A DNA stretch of 64,000 nt from Moorella humiferrea (GCF_039233145.1 NZ_CP136419.1:842001-906000); one strand, 5' to 3'. Counted from the stretch's first letter, positions 10,569 to 20,221 are shown. Numbers and translations: made by a program. The notes: a model not told the origin generated them from the sequence alone.

Positions 10569-11975
10569 TTGATAGTGAGGGGGTGGACCCACTTTGTAGG
10601 CATCGCCGGGGTGGGCATGAGCGGCTTGGCCCAGCTGCTGCTAAACCAGGGCTACCGGGTCTCGGGTTCGGACCCCAAGGAAAATCATTTCACCAAACAG
10701 CTTGAAGCTCAAGGGGCGGTAATTTACCACGACCATGAGGAAGGGAATATTAAACCGGGGGTTACGGAAGTAGTGGTATCATCGGCCGTACCTCCCCATA
10801 ACCCGGAAGTTACAGCCGCGCGGAAACTGGGGCTGCCCGTAATTAAGCGCGGAGAACTTTTGGCGCGGCTGTTCAACGAAAGACAGGGCATTGCCGTTGC
10901 CGGGGCCCACGGTAAAACGACGACTTCGGCCATGACGGCCCTGATCCTTAAGGAAGCGGGACTGGACCCGGCGGCGGTGATCGGCGCCTACATCCGTGAA
11001 TTTAACGGCAATGCCCTGACGGGACGTGGCCCTTATTTTGTGGCCGAAGCCGACGAAAGCGACGGGTCTTTTTTATGGTTAAAGCCGGAGATCGCCGTAG
11101 TCACCAACATCGAGGGCGATCATCTGGACCACTACGGCACCCTTGAGCGCATCGTGGAGGCCTTTGCCGCCTTTTTAGACCGAGTACGGCCGAATGGGAA
11201 GGCCGTTATCTGCAGCGACGATAGGCGGGCGGCAGTACTGGCCGCAGGACGGCGTGGAGTTATAACTTACGGTTTCAACCCGGAGGCCGACTTCCGGGCC
11301 GGGCAGGTAACCTTGCAGGGGCTGGAAAGCCGTGCCCTCGTATATTACCGCGACGAACCTCTGGGGGAACTCCACCTTAAAGTACCGGGGCGGCATAATG
11401 TTTTAAACGCCCTGGGCGCCGTGGCGGCAGCCCACTGTTTGCAAGTGCCCTTTGACGTCGCCGCCCGGGCCCTGGCAGCCTTTCGCGGCGCCGGCCGCCG
11501 TTTCGAGATTCTTTGGGATGATGGGTACATCCGGGTAGTTGACGACTATGCCCATCATCCCACGGAGGTGGAAGCCACACTGGCGGCGGCCGCCCAAATG
11601 GGCGCGACGCGGGTTATAGCCGTCTTCCAGCCCCATCGCTATACGCGCACCTATCACCTCTATCGGGAATTTGGGCGCGCTTTTTCCCGGGCCGATGTGG
11701 TCGTCATCAATGATATATATGCGGCCGGGGAGCTGCCTTTAGACGGGGTAAGTTCTCGCCTTATCGTAGACGCAATTAGAGGCAACGGCCATCCCGAGGT
11801 GTATTATCTTCCCACCCTGGAAGAAACTCTGGTCTTTTTAAAAAAGACATGTACCTCCGGCGATTTGATATTAACTATGGGAGCCGGCGACGTCTGGCAG
11901 GTAGGCGTTCGGCTGGCGGACTTCCTGGCCAGGAAAGAGGACTTTAACGGGGTGGGCGTGCGCCGATGCATCTAG
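10569..11975 (+). CDS. murC: UDP-N-acetylmuramate:L-alanine ligase MurC
   Basis: First amino-acid ligase of the peptidoglycan precursor pathway. N-terminal '[14 protein letters not shown]' is the UDP-binding loop of MurC, followed by the ATP loop [11 protein letters not shown], 'EADESDGSF' and '[10 protein letters not shown]'. Start chosen: the TTG at 10569, 9 nt after AAGGAG (10554-10559), which gives the usual short leader before the UDP loop. The ATG at 10560 abuts that site and the GTG at 10575 is also possible; a start at 10419 would read through unrelated sequence and overlap murG. The end overlaps murB by 10 nt. Confidence 0.93.
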   Translation: MIVRGWTHFVGIAGVGMSGLAQLLLNQGYRVSGSDPKENHFTKQLEAQGAVIYHDHEEGNIKPGVTEVVVSSAVPPHNPEVTAARKLGLPVIKRGELLARLFNERQGIAVAGAHGKTTTSAMTALILKEAGLDPAAVIGAYIREFNGNALTGRGPYFVAEADESDGSFLWLKPEIAVVTNIEGDHLDHYGTLERIVEAFAAFLDRVRPNGKAVICSDDRRAAVLAAGRRGVITYGFNPEADFRAGQVTLQGLESRALVYYRDEPLGELHLKVPGRHNVLNALGAVAAAHCLQVPFDVAARALAAFRGAGRRFEILWDDGYIRVVDDYAHHPTEVEATLAAAAQMGATRVIAVFQPHRYTRTYHLYREFGRAFSRADVVVINDIYAAGELPLDGVSSRLIVDAIRGNGHPEVYYLPTLEETLVFLKKTCTSGDLILTMGAGDVWQVGVRLADFLARKEDFNGVGVRRCI

Positions 11976-12871
11976 CGGCCCTGGCAAAAGAGCTGCAGCG
12001 GGGCTTAAAGGAACAGGTGCGCATCAATGAACCCTTGGCCCGCTACACAACATGGCGTATAGGGGGGCCTGCCGATTTGTTTGTCAGGCCGGCGAGGGAC
12101 GAAGAATTCGACTTTTGTCTGGACTTCGCCCGGCAAAAAGGGCTACCCCTGCACATCATGGGCAACGGCTCCAACCTTTTGGTGCGGGACGGCGGCGTCC
12201 GCGGCCTGGTGCTTCAGACCGGGGCCTGGCGCCGGGTCATGGTCCAGGATCGGTATATAAAGGCCTGCGCTGGCGCCATGCTGCCTCCTCTTTTGGCCCT
12301 GGCCGTACGGCAGGGCTTAAGCGGGCTGGAATTTGCCGCCGGTATCCCCGCCACTGTAGGCGGAGCGCTGGTCATGAATGCCGGCACGCCGGAAGGTTCC
12401 ATAGGGGACGTTGTCCGCGAAGTTGAGGTGATTACCGCCACCGGCCGCCGCTGCCTGAAACGTGAGGAGATCACCTTCGGTTATCGTTCCTGCTCCCTGC
12501 GCGGAGCGGGTGTAGTGCTGACCGTTCATTTGGCCCTGGCCCCCGCCGATCCCCCCCTCATTAAAGAACGGGTCCGGGCCAATATTGCCCGCCGGCGCGC
12601 CCGGCAGCCCCTGGAATGGCCCAACGCCGGGAGTGTTTTTAAAAACCCTCCCGGGCTTTATGCCGGCCGGCTCATTGAGCTCGTGGGAGCCAAGGGATGG
12701 CAGGTAGGAGACGCCCAGGTTTCATCCAAACACGCCAATTTTATCGTCAACCTGGGGCGGGCGACGGCGGCGGACGTCCTGGAACTCATCGCTAGGGTTC
12801 AGGAAGCGGTAGCCCGCAACTTTGGTATTAACCTGGAGATGGAAATAGAAGTCTGGGGTGAAGGCCTGTAG
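11966..12871 (+). CDS. murB: UDP-N-acetylenolpyruvoylglucosamine reductase MurB
   Basis: FAD- and NADPH-dependent enzyme that reduces the enolpyruvyl group to make UDP-MurNAc. The FAD-binding motifs '[13 protein letters not shown]' and 'GNGSNLLV' are near the N-terminus, '[15 protein letters not shown]' is in the middle, and '[13 protein letters not shown]' carries the serine proton donor. Its 301 aa are the size of the shorter, Gram-positive type of MurB. It sits between murC and murA, overlapping murC by 10 nt. Confidence 0.95.
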   Translation: MHLAALAKELQRGLKEQVRINEPLARYTTWRIGGPADLFVRPARDEEFDFCLDFARQKGLPLHIMGNGSNLLVRDGGVRGLVLQTGAWRRVMVQDRYIKACAGAMLPPLLALAVRQGLSGLEFAAGIPATVGGALVMNAGTPEGSIGDVVREVEVITATGRRCLKREEITFGYRSCSLRGAGVVLTVHLALAPADPPLIKERVRANIARRRARQPLEWPNAGSVFKNPPGLYAGRLIELVGAKGWQVGDAQVSSKHANFIVNLGRATAADVLELIARVQEAVARNFGINLEMEIEVWGEGL

Positions 12872-12889
12872 ACAGAGGAGGGGAAGGCC

Positions 12890-14161
12890 GTGGAGGAGTG
12901 TTTGATTATCGAAGGGGGAAGGCGGCTGGAAGGGGCTGTTACCGTTAAGGGAGCCAAGAATGCCGCCCTGCCGATTATGGCGGCGACCCTCCTGGCAACG
13001 GAGGATTGCACGCTTAATGGTGTGCCGAACCTCCAGGATGTAGCCACCATGGCGGCCGTTTTGCACTCCCTCGGCCTTAAAATTGAACGCCGCGCGGATA
13101 CTTTATACGTAAGTCCGGCGGAGGCAATCGTGCCGGAAGTGCCTGCGGAATTGATGCGGCAGCTGCGGGCCTCCAATCTCGTCATGGGACCTCTTCTAGG
13201 CCGCTACCATTTTTTCCGTGTGCCTTATCCCGGCGGGTGCGCCATCGGTTCGCGACCCATGGACCTCCATCTCAAGGGTTTTCGGGCTTTGGGCGCGGAG
13301 GTGAGGGAAAGCCAGGGATACATCGAAGCCAGGACTGCCGGTCTTAAAGGTACGGCCGTTTACCTGGATTTTCCCAGCGTCGGCGCTACCGAAAACCTGA
13401 TGATGGCGGCCGTCCTGGCTGAGGGCGTTACCATCCTCCACAATGTAGCTAAAGAGCCGGAAATCGTCGACCTGCAGAATTTTTTAAACAGCCTGGGAGC
13501 GCGGATTCAAGGCGCCGGACAGGACACCATCCGCATCGAAGGGGTCGAGAGGCTTAAAGGGAGCGTTTACACCATTATTCCCGACCGCATCGAAGCCGGA
13601 ACCTTCCTGGCGGCGGCGGCCGGCACCACCGGCGACGTTTTCGTCAGCGGCTGCCGGCCGGAACACCTTATGGCCGTTTTGGCCAAACTGGACGAGATGG
13701 GGGCGAAAATCTCTCTGGAAAAAGGAGGAATCCGCCTTAAAGGTCCGCGGCGCTTAAAGGCCGTCGACTGCAAAACCCTACCTTACCCGGGTTTTCCTAC
13801 CGATATGCAGCCCCAGCTTATGGCCTTGATGACCGTGGCCGAGGGAACCAGCGTCATGGTCGAGAGCATTTTTGAAAATCGTTTTAAACATGCCGCTGAA
13901 TTGCGCCGTCTTGGAGCCGATATTAAAATAGAGGGACGGGTGGCAGTGATTAACGGTGTGCCGGATTTAAGCGGCGGCCCGGTGGAAGCCACCGACCTGC
14001 GGGCCGGGGCGGCCCTGGTCATTGCCGGCCTTATGGCGTCCGGTGAAACCAGGGTGGAAGGGCTTGCCCATATAGATCGGGGTTATGAGCAGCTGGAAGT
14101 CCGTCTGCGCTCCTTAGGCGCGGAAATCCGCCGCCGCAGGTTACAATCGGGTGAGAAGTAA
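12890..14161 (+). CDS. murA: UDP-N-acetylglucosamine 1-carboxyvinyltransferase MurA
   Basis: Catalyses the committed step of peptidoglycan synthesis, transfer of enolpyruvate from PEP to UDP-GlcNAc. 'VKGAKNAALPIMAA' near residue 20 is the KN substrate motif, and the catalytic loop PGGCAIGSRP places the active-site cysteine at C117; a Cys rather than Asp there predicts fosfomycin sensitivity of this copy. It starts with a GTG at 12890 after GAGGAGGGGAAG. 423 aa, normal length. The ftsQ promoter follows its stop. Confidence 0.95.
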   Translation: MEECLIIEGGRRLEGAVTVKGAKNAALPIMAATLLATEDCTLNGVPNLQDVATMAAVLHSLGLKIERRADTLYVSPAEAIVPEVPAELMRQLRASNLVMGPLLGRYHFFRVPYPGGCAIGSRPMDLHLKGFRALGAEVRESQGYIEARTAGLKGTAVYLDFPSVGATENLMMAAVLAEGVTILHNVAKEPEIVDLQNFLNSLGARIQGAGQDTIRIEGVERLKGSVYTIIPDRIEAGTFLAAAAGTTGDVFVSGCRPEHLMAVLAKLDEMGAKISLEKGGIRLKGPRRLKAVDCKTLPYPGFPTDMQPQLMALMTVAEGTSVMVESIFENRFKHAAELRRLGADIKIEGRVAVINGVPDLSGGPVEATDLRAGAALVIAGLMASGETRVEGLAHIDRGYEQLEVRLRSLGAEIRRRRLQSGEK

Positions 14162-14189
14162 TGCCCATACCTTCTTACCCTTCCTCTGG

Positions 14190-14216
14190 TGGACAGGCCC
14201 TTTTTTCTGATATAAT
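14190..14216 (+). promoter_or_regulatory. Putative sigma-A promoter before ftsQ
   Basis: TATAAT at 14211-14216 is preceded by TG and one base (extended -10), with TGGACA at 14190-14195 as a -35 box after a short 15-bp spacer. It lies 21 nt before the ftsQ start in the only sizeable gap since murC, so it may start an ftsQ-sbp-ftsA-ftsZ transcript apart from the mur genes. Confidence 0.55.
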
Positions 14217-14237
14217 GGCAGTAAATGAGGTGGGCGG

Positions 14238-15008
14238 ATGGTTATTCCGGCCAGTTCTCCCCGGGTTTACCGGCGGCGCCGGCAGCGGATGCGCCGATTG
14301 CTGTTTTTTTTATTCTTCGTAGTGGCCTTATTCTCTTTTATCCATTCCGGTTTTTTTAGCCTGAAAAATATTGAGTTCAGCGGAAATGTGCATATAGCAG
14401 ATCAGGAACTGGAAAATTTAATGGGCGTTGCCAGGGGAATAAATCTGTGGCAGGTGGACACCAAGGTCCTGGCCCAACGCCTGGCCACCCATCCCCTGGT
14501 GGCACGGGCCGATGTCAGCCGCCGCTGGCCCCGGACCCTTATCGTTCACATTGAGGAAAGAACCGCGGCGGCCATTGTCGTTCAGGAAGGTAAATTTTTA
14601 CTGATCGACGGTGGCGGCGTGGTGATGGAAATAACGTCGCATATCGGTAACCTCGAGCTCCCTCTCCTTTCCGGTCTGGGAAAGCTGGAAAACATAGGAC
14701 CGGGTAAGGAGATTAACCATCCCGGCCTTCAAGCCGCCCTGACGGTCCTGCGCCAGATGCCGGCAGAAGAACTCCCACGTATCCAGGAGATAATTGCCTC
14801 ATCCCCCGACAACCTTCAGCTTATCTGGACGGGTAACATCCCCGTGAAGTTCGGCGATGCCCGGGACGTGGCAGGGAAACTCGCCCGCCTTCATGAAGCC
14901 ATGCAAGGCCTTGCCGGCAGGGGAACCGTGGAGTATATTGATGTTAGCTTTGCGGGGGCACCGGTGGTAAAGTTTAAGCAAGATAACAAGCGGGAGGATA
15001 AAAAATGA
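14238..15008 (+). CDS. ftsQ: Cell division protein FtsQ/DivIB
   Basis: A 256-aa bitopic divisome protein. A basic cytoplasmic start (residues 1-19) precedes one membrane helix (about 20-40), then an extracytoplasmic POTRA domain beginning 'LKNIEFSGNVHI' and the FtsQ beta domain 'RTLIVHIEERTAAAIV' with 'LIDGGGVVME'. It stabilises FtsL and recruits the septal synthase. The start at 14238 follows GAGGTGGGCGG. The 3' end overlaps sbp by 4 nt (ATGA). Confidence 0.9.
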   Translation: MVIPASSPRVYRRRRQRMRRLLFFLFFVVALFSFIHSGFFSLKNIEFSGNVHIADQELENLMGVARGINLWQVDTKVLAQRLATHPLVARADVSRRWPRTLIVHIEERTAAAIVVQEGKFLLIDGGGVVMEITSHIGNLELPLLSGLGKLENIGPGKEINHPGLQAALTVLRQMPAEELPRIQEIIASSPDNLQLIWTGNIPVKFGDARDVAGKLARLHEAMQGLAGRGTVEYIDVSFAGAPVVKFKQDNKREDKK

Positions 15009-15343
15009 AAAAGATGTGGATACCGGCGGCCGGGTTGGTTCTGGGCGTTTTAATCGGCCTTTTAATTCCAGTAAGGGTGCCCGGCGTGTACAGCAAGTAT
15101 ATGTCGGTGGCCGTCCTGGCGGCCCTGGACTCCGTTTTTGGGGGACTGAGGGCCAGCATGGAAGACAACTTTGACAACGCCATCTTCCTCAGCGGATTTT
15201 TTTCCAATACCCTGCTGGCGGCCTTTTTGGCCTATATCGGCGACCAGCTGGGCGTTGAGCTTTATCTGGCGGCCGTTCTCGCCTTCGGCATGCGTCTGTT
15301 CCAAAACCTGGCCATTATCAGACGTCACCTGTTAAAGAAATAA
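15005..15343 (+). CDS. sbp: Small basic protein Sbp (DUF1290 family)
   Basis: A 112-aa membrane protein with three hydrophobic segments (about 7-24, 32-42 and 60-95) and a basic end (RRHLLKK). 'VYSKYMSVAVLAALDS.FGG.RA' is the hallmark of the DUF1290/Sbp family, found between ftsQ and ftsA/ftsZ in many sporulating Bacillota. Its function is unknown; position suggests a role with the divisome. It overlaps ftsQ by 4 nt, which implies coupled translation. Confidence 0.85.
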   Translation: MKKMWIPAAGLVLGVLIGLLIPVRVPGVYSKYMSVAVLAALDSVFGGLRASMEDNFDNAIFLSGFFSNTLLAAFLAYIGDQLGVELYLAAVLAFGMRLFQNLAIIRRHLLKK

Positions 15344-15432
15344 GAAAATCTAACTGTAAAAAAAGGGAAAATGGAAATTGCGTTGAATTCTCTTTCATAA
15401 TAAAGGGCCCGCGGAGCCTGGAGGTGCCAGAT

Positions 15433-16665
15433 TTGCCCAGGGACAACGTAGTGGTCGGTGTGGATATAGGCACCACCAAGGTGGTTGCCGTAGTCGCAGA
15501 AGTTACCACCCAGGGGCGTCTCAACATCATCGGCCTCGGGGAAACGCCGTCAGGTGGTTTGCGCAAAGGGATAATTGTGGACATCGAAAATACGGCCAGG
15601 GCCATTGAAAAAGCGGTGGAGCAGGCCGAGCGCATGAGCGGCTGCCAAGTAACGACGGCCTTTGTCGGCCTGACGGGGCCCCATATCGGTTCTGTGAACA
15701 ACCGCGGCGTGGTAGCCGTGACCGGTGAAGACGGGGAAGTGGGGCCAGAAGATGTAGAGCGTGTCCTCCAGGCGGCGCGGGTAATACCTCTGCCGTCCGA
15801 CAGGCGGATCATCCACGTTCTGCCCCGGCAGTACATAGTCGACGGGTACGACGGCATTATGGATCCCATCGGTATGAGCGGTTCACGTCTGGAAGTGGAA
15901 ACCCAGATCGTCACTGCGGCCGCAGCCGCCATCCAGAACACCCTCAAAAGCGTACAGCGGGCAGGTCTGCAAGTGGAGGAGCTTGTTTTGAATCCATTGG
16001 CCTCGGCCGAGGCGGTGCTCCAGCCGGCGGAAAAGGAACTGGGAACTGTGGTGGTGGACATCGGCGGCGGGACGACGGAAATTGCCGTTTTTTCTGAGGG
16101 ATCCCTGTGGTATGCTTCAGTACTGCCCATCGGCAGCGAACATATCACCAGCGATCTGGCGGTGGGGCTCCGCACGCCCCTGAGCCAGGCCGAGGTTATA
16201 AAAAAAGAACACGGCTGCGTCTCAATGGAGGGAATAAATGAAAACGAGACTGTCGAGGTTCAGGTAGTGGGGGGGAAGGAGAAAAAGCGGGTTCCGAGAA
16301 AAATGCTGGCGGCCATTATCGAACCGCGAGTAGAGGAGATTTTCACCTTGGTGCGGCGGGAAATTGAAAACGCCAACTTCCAGGGACTGTTGCCGGGAGG
16401 TGTGGTACTTACCGGCGGAGGGGCTTTGCTCGAAGGAATCGCCCGGCTGGCGGGCGCAGTTTTGGCCATGCCCGTCCGCCTGGGATGGCCGGAAAACAGC
16501 GGTGGGCTGGGGGATATGGTCGCTTCACCCGCCTATGCCACGGCCGTCGGACTGGTGACCTATGGTTCAATTCGTCTGGCCCACAGCCAGGCGGCGGCAA
16601 CCCGGGAGGCTTTTTGGGAAAACTTTTGGTCCCGGCTGAAGAACTGGTGGCGGGAACTTTTTTAA
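15433..16665 (+). CDS. ftsA: Cell division protein FtsA
   Basis: Actin-like ATPase that tethers FtsZ filaments to the membrane. The phosphate-1 motif 'VVGVDIGTTKVVAV' lies near the start, the SHS2 1C insertion domain follows 'NIIGLGETPSGGLRKG', and 'VVDIGGGTTEIAVF' is the phosphate-2 loop. The C-terminus ends in an amphipathic helix rich in Trp, Phe and Arg (FWENFWSRLKNWWRELF), the membrane-targeting anchor. Start chosen: TTG at 15433, 6 nt after GGAGGTG (15420-15426); the GTG at 15424 lies inside that ribosome site. Confidence 0.92.
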   Translation: MPRDNVVVGVDIGTTKVVAVVAEVTTQGRLNIIGLGETPSGGLRKGIIVDIENTARAIEKAVEQAERMSGCQVTTAFVGLTGPHIGSVNNRGVVAVTGEDGEVGPEDVERVLQAARVIPLPSDRRIIHVLPRQYIVDGYDGIMDPIGMSGSRLEVETQIVTAAAAAIQNTLKSVQRAGLQVEELVLNPLASAEAVLQPAEKELGTVVVDIGGGTTEIAVFSEGSLWYASVLPIGSEHITSDLAVGLRTPLSQAEVIKKEHGCVSMEGINENETVEVQVVGGKEKKRVPRKMLAAIIEPRVEEIFTLVRREIENANFQGLLPGGVVLTGGGALLEGIARLAGAVLAMPVRLGWPENSGGLGDMVASPAYATAVGLVTYGSIRLAHSQAAATREAFWENFWSRLKNWWRELF

Positions 16666-16712
16666 TCAAATAAAGGGATTTATTCTAAGAACCTGTTAAA
16701 GGAGGAATTCGG

Positions 16713-17774
16713 GTGCTGGAATTCGAGGACGGGGATCTTAATCAGTTCGCAGTTATTAAAGTGGTGGGGGTAGGTGGCGGCGGCAGCAACGCCGTCAACC
16801 GCATGATAGCCGCCGGTCTAAGGGGAGTGGAGTTCATCAGCGTCAACACAGACGCCCAGGCCCTGCGCCTGTGCCAGGCGGAGCAGAAAATCCAGATCGG
16901 CGCCAAATTGACGAAGGGACTGGGGGCGGGGGCCAACCCCGAAATTGGGAAAAAGGCAGCGGAAGAAAGCCGGGAAGAATTGGCCCAGCGCCTTCAGGGA
17001 GCCGATATGGTCTTCGTCACCGCCGGGATGGGGGGCGGCACCGGCACCGGGGCGGCGCCGGTAGTGGCCCAGATTGCCAAGGAAGCCGGAGCCCTGACGG
17101 TAGGGGTGGTCACCAGACCTTTCAGCTTTGAAGGCCGGAAGCGGGCTAACCAGGCAGAAGCAGGCATAGCGGAATTAAAGACCAAGGTTGATACCCTGAT
17201 TATTATCCCCAACGATCGGTTGCTGCAGGTGGCCGACAAACAGACGTCTATCCTGGAAGCCTTCCGGATAGCCGACGACGTCCTGCGCCAGGGCGTCCAG
17301 GGCATTTCCGACCTCATTGCCGTGCCGGGGTTAATTAATCTCGATTTTGCCGACGTTAAGACCATCATGAGCGATGCCGGTTCGGCCTTGATGGGGATCG
17401 GGCGGGCTACAGGTGAGAGGAGGGCGGTGGAGGCGGCCAAGATGGCCATTTCCAGTCCACTCCTGGAAACCTCCATCGAGGGTGCCCGGGGTGTTCTGCT
17501 AAACATCACCGGCGGCACCAACCTGGGTCTCCTTGAAGTCAACGAGGCGGCGGAAATAGTGGCAGCCGCGGCCGACCCGGAAGCAAACATAATATTCGGC
17601 GCCGTAATCGATGAAAGTTTGAAAGACGAGATTCGCGTAACCGTCATCGCCACCGGATTTGAAGCTTCGGCGGCGGCCCACAAAGAGGCGGCGGCCACAA
17701 AGGACGGTGACTTAAATATCAAGCCCTTTAATATCGACGATTTGGACATACCTGCCTTCCTGCGCCGTCGATAA
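16713..17774 (+). CDS. ftsZ: Cell division protein FtsZ
   Basis: Tubulin-like GTPase forming the division ring. The GTP-binding loop [10 protein letters not shown] lies near residues 107-116, '[14 protein letters not shown]' at 18-31, and the T7 synergy loop with '[11 protein letters not shown]' follows. A short linker leads to the conserved C-terminal peptide '[11 protein letters not shown]' that binds FtsA, SepF and other partners; ftsA and sepF are both in this window. GTG start after AAAGGAGGAATTCGG. 353 aa, normal. It closes the dcw cluster and is followed by a terminator. Confidence 0.97.
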   Translation: MLEFEDGDLNQFAVIKVVGVGGGGSNAVNRMIAAGLRGVEFISVNTDAQALRLCQAEQKIQIGAKLTKGLGAGANPEIGKKAAEESREELAQRLQGADMVFVTAGMGGGTGTGAAPVVAQIAKEAGALTVGVVTRPFSFEGRKRANQAEAGIAELKTKVDTLIIIPNDRLLQVADKQTSILEAFRIADDVLRQGVQGISDLIAVPGLINLDFADVKTIMSDAGSALMGIGRATGERRAVEAAKMAISSPLLETSIEGARGVLLNITGGTNLGLLEVNEAAEIVAAAADPEANIIFGAVIDESLKDEIRVTVIATGFEASAAAHKEAAATKDGDLNIKPFNIDDLDIPAFLRRR

Positions 17775-17790
17775 TCTTCGTTTGCCATTA

Positions 17791-17820
17791 CCTGTTACCT
17801 GGACGGTAACAGGTTTTTTA
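17791..17820 (+). terminator. Rho-independent terminator after ftsZ
   Basis: A perfect 9-bp stem, CCTGTTACC (17791-17799) and GGTAACAGG (17805-17813), closes a 5-nt loop and is followed by TTTTTT. It separates the dcw cluster from the spoIIGA-sigE operon. Confidence 0.93.
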
Positions 17821-17831
17821 TTATCCAATAA

Positions 17832-17864
17832 ATGACAAAATTTACCATAAAAAAGTTATATAAT
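17832..17864 (+). promoter_or_regulatory. Putative spoIIG promoter with a 21-bp spacer and a 0A-box-like site
   Basis: A perfect -10 box TATAAT (17859-17864) has no -35 at the usual distance, but ATGACA (17832-17837, five of six matches to TTGACA) lies 21 bp upstream. TGACAAA (17833-17839) differs in one base from the Spo0A box TGNCGAA. The B. subtilis spoIIG promoter is known for a similarly long spacer and for activation by Spo0A; the same use here is inference. Confidence 0.5.
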
Positions 17865-17944
17865 AACTTCTGGTTATGAATCTACCAGATTGCTCATATC
17901 ATGGTAATAATAGCCTACCTCGGGGGAAGGGGGCTGGTGGTGCG

Positions 17945-18856
17945 GTGGTTTATTTAGACGTCCTGCTGGCAGTCAACCTGGTCATGGATTACTTGATACT
18001 CTGGGTAACGGCCAGGCTGGGGCAGATAGCGGCTTCCCCCTGGCGGCTTCTGGGAGGCGCGGCAATCGGGGCCGTTTATTCCCTGATGGTCCTGCTGCCC
18101 GGAGGCGAAAGGATGCATTCCTTGATCTTTAAGTTTTTATGTCCGTTTTTTATGATAGCGGCGGCCTTTTACCCCTTAAACGGTCGGCGCTATCTACAGG
18201 CCCTGGTTTACTTTTATCTCTCCGCCTTTGTTATGGGTGGAGCCATACTGGGGGCCGTTTACTTGATAAGAGGCGGTACCACAGTTCCAGCAGCGGCAGG
18301 ATTGCAGCCGACGGTGACCATCGGTTACCAGTGGCTCTTTGTGGCCGCGGCTGCGGCCGTGATTTTTTCCTTCCTGGGGACCGGCTGGCTGCGCAGAAAT
18401 TTCTGGCATCAGGTGCTGCGCCTGCCGGTAATTATTACCTTTAACGGCCGCCGTCGGGCTCTAAAGGCTCTGGTAGATACCGGTAACAGCCTGCGGGATC
18501 CCCTGACCCAAAGGCCGGTGATAATCGTTGAATACACGGCCTTAAAGGATATTCTTCCCCCGGAAATTATAAAACACTACAGCAACGGGGAAGAAGGGGA
18601 TCTGGAGGGTCTGGTTAAATCCCTGGCCGGTTCACCCTGGGCGGCCAGGCTTCACCTTCTGCCGTATCAGTCTCTGGGGCAGAACCACGGCATGTTACTG
18701 GGCTTCAGGCCGGATGACGTTATCCTCGTCACATGCGAGGGCATGGTTAAAATAAAAGAAGTCGTAGTGGGCCTGTACAGAGAACGTTTATCCCAGGAGG
18801 GCAGCTATCGGGCCCTTTTGCATCCGGATTTGCTGCAGGTTAGTATGGGCCTCTAA
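17945..18856 (+). CDS. spoIIGA: Sporulation sigma-E processing peptidase SpoIIGA
   Basis: Membrane-bound aspartic protease that removes the pro-sequence of sigma-E in the mother cell once it receives the SpoIIR signal. Five hydrophobic segments fill the first half; the C-terminal half carries the aspartic-protease motif [11 protein letters not shown] with D178 as the catalytic residue. Start chosen: GTG at 17945, giving the typical '[16 protein letters not shown]' N-terminus, with AAGGGGG about 11 nt upstream; a start at 17876 would begin inside the promoter region. It is 17 nt before sigE, its substrate gene. Confidence 0.92.
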   Translation: MVYLDVLLAVNLVMDYLILWVTARLGQIAASPWRLLGGAAIGAVYSLMVLLPGGERMHSLIFKFLCPFFMIAAAFYPLNGRRYLQALVYFYLSAFVMGGAILGAVYLIRGGTTVPAAAGLQPTVTIGYQWLFVAAAAAVIFSFLGTGWLRRNFWHQVLRLPVIITFNGRRRALKALVDTGNSLRDPLTQRPVIIVEYTALKDILPPEIIKHYSNGEEGDLEGLVKSLAGSPWAARLHLLPYQSLGQNHGMLLGFRPDDVILVTCEGMVKIKEVVVGLYRERLSQEGSYRALLHPDLLQVSMGL

Positions 18857-18873
18857 AGGGGGGGGAAGAGCTC

Positions 18874-19602
18874 ATGGTGCGTTTTATTATAACTATCAGA
18901 TTTAAAATTAAAATGCTGCTTAACGACCTGGCGGCCCAGATCAAGGGGCTGGGGGAAGTATTTTACGTAGGCAGCAGCGAAGCCCTGCCGCCTCCCCTCA
19001 CCAGCGACGAAGAAACGGATTTGCTCCTCAGGCTGGAGGACGGCGATGCCGACGTCAAGACGGTATTAATCGAGCGCAACCTGCGGCTTGTGGTCTACAT
19101 TGCCCGCAAGTTTGAAAATACCGGCGTGGGAATTGAAGACCTGGTTTCCATCGGCACCATCGGCCTTATTAAGGCCGTCAACACCTTCGACCCCAAAAAG
19201 CGCATCAAGCTGGCTACCTATGCTTCCCGCTGTATCGAAAACGAGATTTTGATGTATTTGCGGCGAAACAATAAAACGAAGGCCGAGGTTTCCTTTGACG
19301 AGCCGTTAAATATCGACTGGGACGGTAATGAACTTTTACTCTCCGACGTCCTGGGTACCGACAATGATATCATTTATAAATCCATTGAAGAAGAAATCGA
19401 TCGCAAGCTTTTGCGTATGGCCATGCGGAAACTTTCGGCCAGGGAGCGCAAGATCATGGAATTCCGCTTTGGGCTACTGGACGGCGTGGAAAAGACCCAG
19501 AAGGAGGTGGCCGACATTTTGGGCATCTCCCAGTCCTACATTTCCCGCCTGGAAAAAAGGATCCTTAAAAGATTGCGGAAAGAAATCGCCCGGATGGAGT
19601 AA
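18874..19602 (+). CDS. sigE: RNA polymerase sporulation factor pro-sigma-E
   Basis: Mother-cell-specific sigma factor of the sigma-70 family. Residues 1 to about 28 form the inhibitory pro-sequence, a basic amphipathic stretch ending at '[13 protein letters not shown]', where SpoIIGA is expected to cut. Region 2 ('[19 protein letters not shown]', '[17 protein letters not shown]', '[19 protein letters not shown]') and region 4 ('[20 protein letters not shown]', '[11 protein letters not shown]') are intact. 242 aa, normal. The start follows GGGGGGGAAG. Operon with spoIIGA. Confidence 0.96.
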   Translation: MVRFIITIRFKIKMLLNDLAAQIKGLGEVFYVGSSEALPPPLTSDEETDLLLRLEDGDADVKTVLIERNLRLVVYIARKFENTGVGIEDLVSIGTIGLIKAVNTFDPKKRIKLATYASRCIENEILMYLRRNNKTKAEVSFDEPLNIDWDGNELLLSDVLGTDNDIIYKSIEEEIDRKLLRMAMRKLSARERKIMEFRFGLLDGVEKTQKEVADILGISQSYISRLEKRILKRLRKEIARME

Positions 19603-19603
19603 T

Positions 19604-19744
19604 ATGCTTACTGGAGGTGCTGTGTCCCTCGCCGCTCAAAAGTTACGCGCCGACAGAACTACGGCTCGGTTCGGACCGCTGCTCGCCGCCTGCGGATTGC
19701 CAATGATGTTGCTCCTGGTTCCACTTGCTATTATCTTTCTATGA
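19604..19744 (+). CDS. Possible small membrane peptide (46 aa), unrecognised
   Basis: An ATG 1 nt after the sigE stop opens a 46-codon frame: a basic first half, then a hydrophobic end (LPMMLLLVPLAIIFL) that could span a membrane. GGAG at the very end of sigE is 4 nt from the ATG, a short but possible ribosome site. I recognise no family. The frame may simply be chance coding in the spacer before the structured repeat. Confidence 0.22.
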   Translation: MLTGGAVSLAAQKLRADRTTARFGPLLAACGLPMMLLLVPLAIIFL

Positions 19745-19793
19745 GACACTCATGCCACATAATAGCGGCACCAACAGAAGAATGAAAATAACG

Positions 19794-20002
19794 GGCTGGC
19801 ATTTGTTTGGAGCGAGCGACTTGGTCCGAGCGGTTGAACAGCCTTGGCGAAGCCGAAAAGCGAGGGCGGGGCCGAGGACAGGAGGTCCGAGGCCGGCCTT
19901 TGAGGCAAGGATGCCGAATAGGCCGGGAACCCCGCCCGAGCCTGAGGCTGAGCCTTAGGCTGATCCGCGAGGGCCATGGAGCGAGCGAAAACAATGCCAG
20001 CC
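19794..20002. repeat. 209-bp structured inverted-repeat element between sigE and sigG
   Basis: The ends are near-perfect inverted repeats, GGCTGGCATTTGTTT (19794-19808) and AAACAATGCCAGCC (19989-20002), each followed inwards by a direct copy of GGAGCGAGCG (19809-19818, 19978-19987). Inside is a GC-rich nested fold: 8-bp stem GGGCGGGG (19864-19871) with CCCCGCCC (19930-19937); within it a GGAC/GTCC hairpin and a 7-bp stem CCGGCCT (19893-19899) with AGGCCGG (19920-19926) enclosing GGCA/TGCC. Two tandem 11-mers of form AGCCT-N-AGGCT follow (19939-19949, 19951-19961). It encodes no credible protein. It could be a MITE-like repeat or a structured RNA. Confidence 0.7.
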
Positions 20003-20178
20003 TGGAGAGAAGTAATTTTCAGGGTAAAACACCCTTTCTTTCTAAAAAGGGCGCGCTCAGGCGTGCCTTAAGCTGCGGCAGCGGTAACCTCACCTCGCCT
20101 GTTCTGTTCCCGGCGCTCCACTAATCGCGGCTCCGGGACACAGCACCTCCACTTTATCAATAGCAACGAGGTTTTACG

Positions 20179-20206
20179 GGAGCTTAAACGGCTCCTTTTA
20201 TTTTTT
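20179..20206 (+). terminator. Rho-independent terminator upstream of sigG
   Basis: GGAGC (20179-20183) pairs with GCTCC (20191-20195) around a 7-nt loop and is followed by TTTTATTTTTT. It would end transcripts from sigE or the structured element before the sigG promoter. The rest of 20003-20221 shows a weak AGGGT/ACCCT hairpin followed by a T-rich run near 20021-20043 and no gene. Confidence 0.75.
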
Positions 20207-20221
20207 GCCCTTTTACGGGCG

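Noticed and set aside
19807-20124. Plus-strand frame of 105 codons through the structured repeat
   Set aside because: It crosses the inverted ends and stems of the element, has no ribosome site and an unnatural Arg/Gly/Pro composition.
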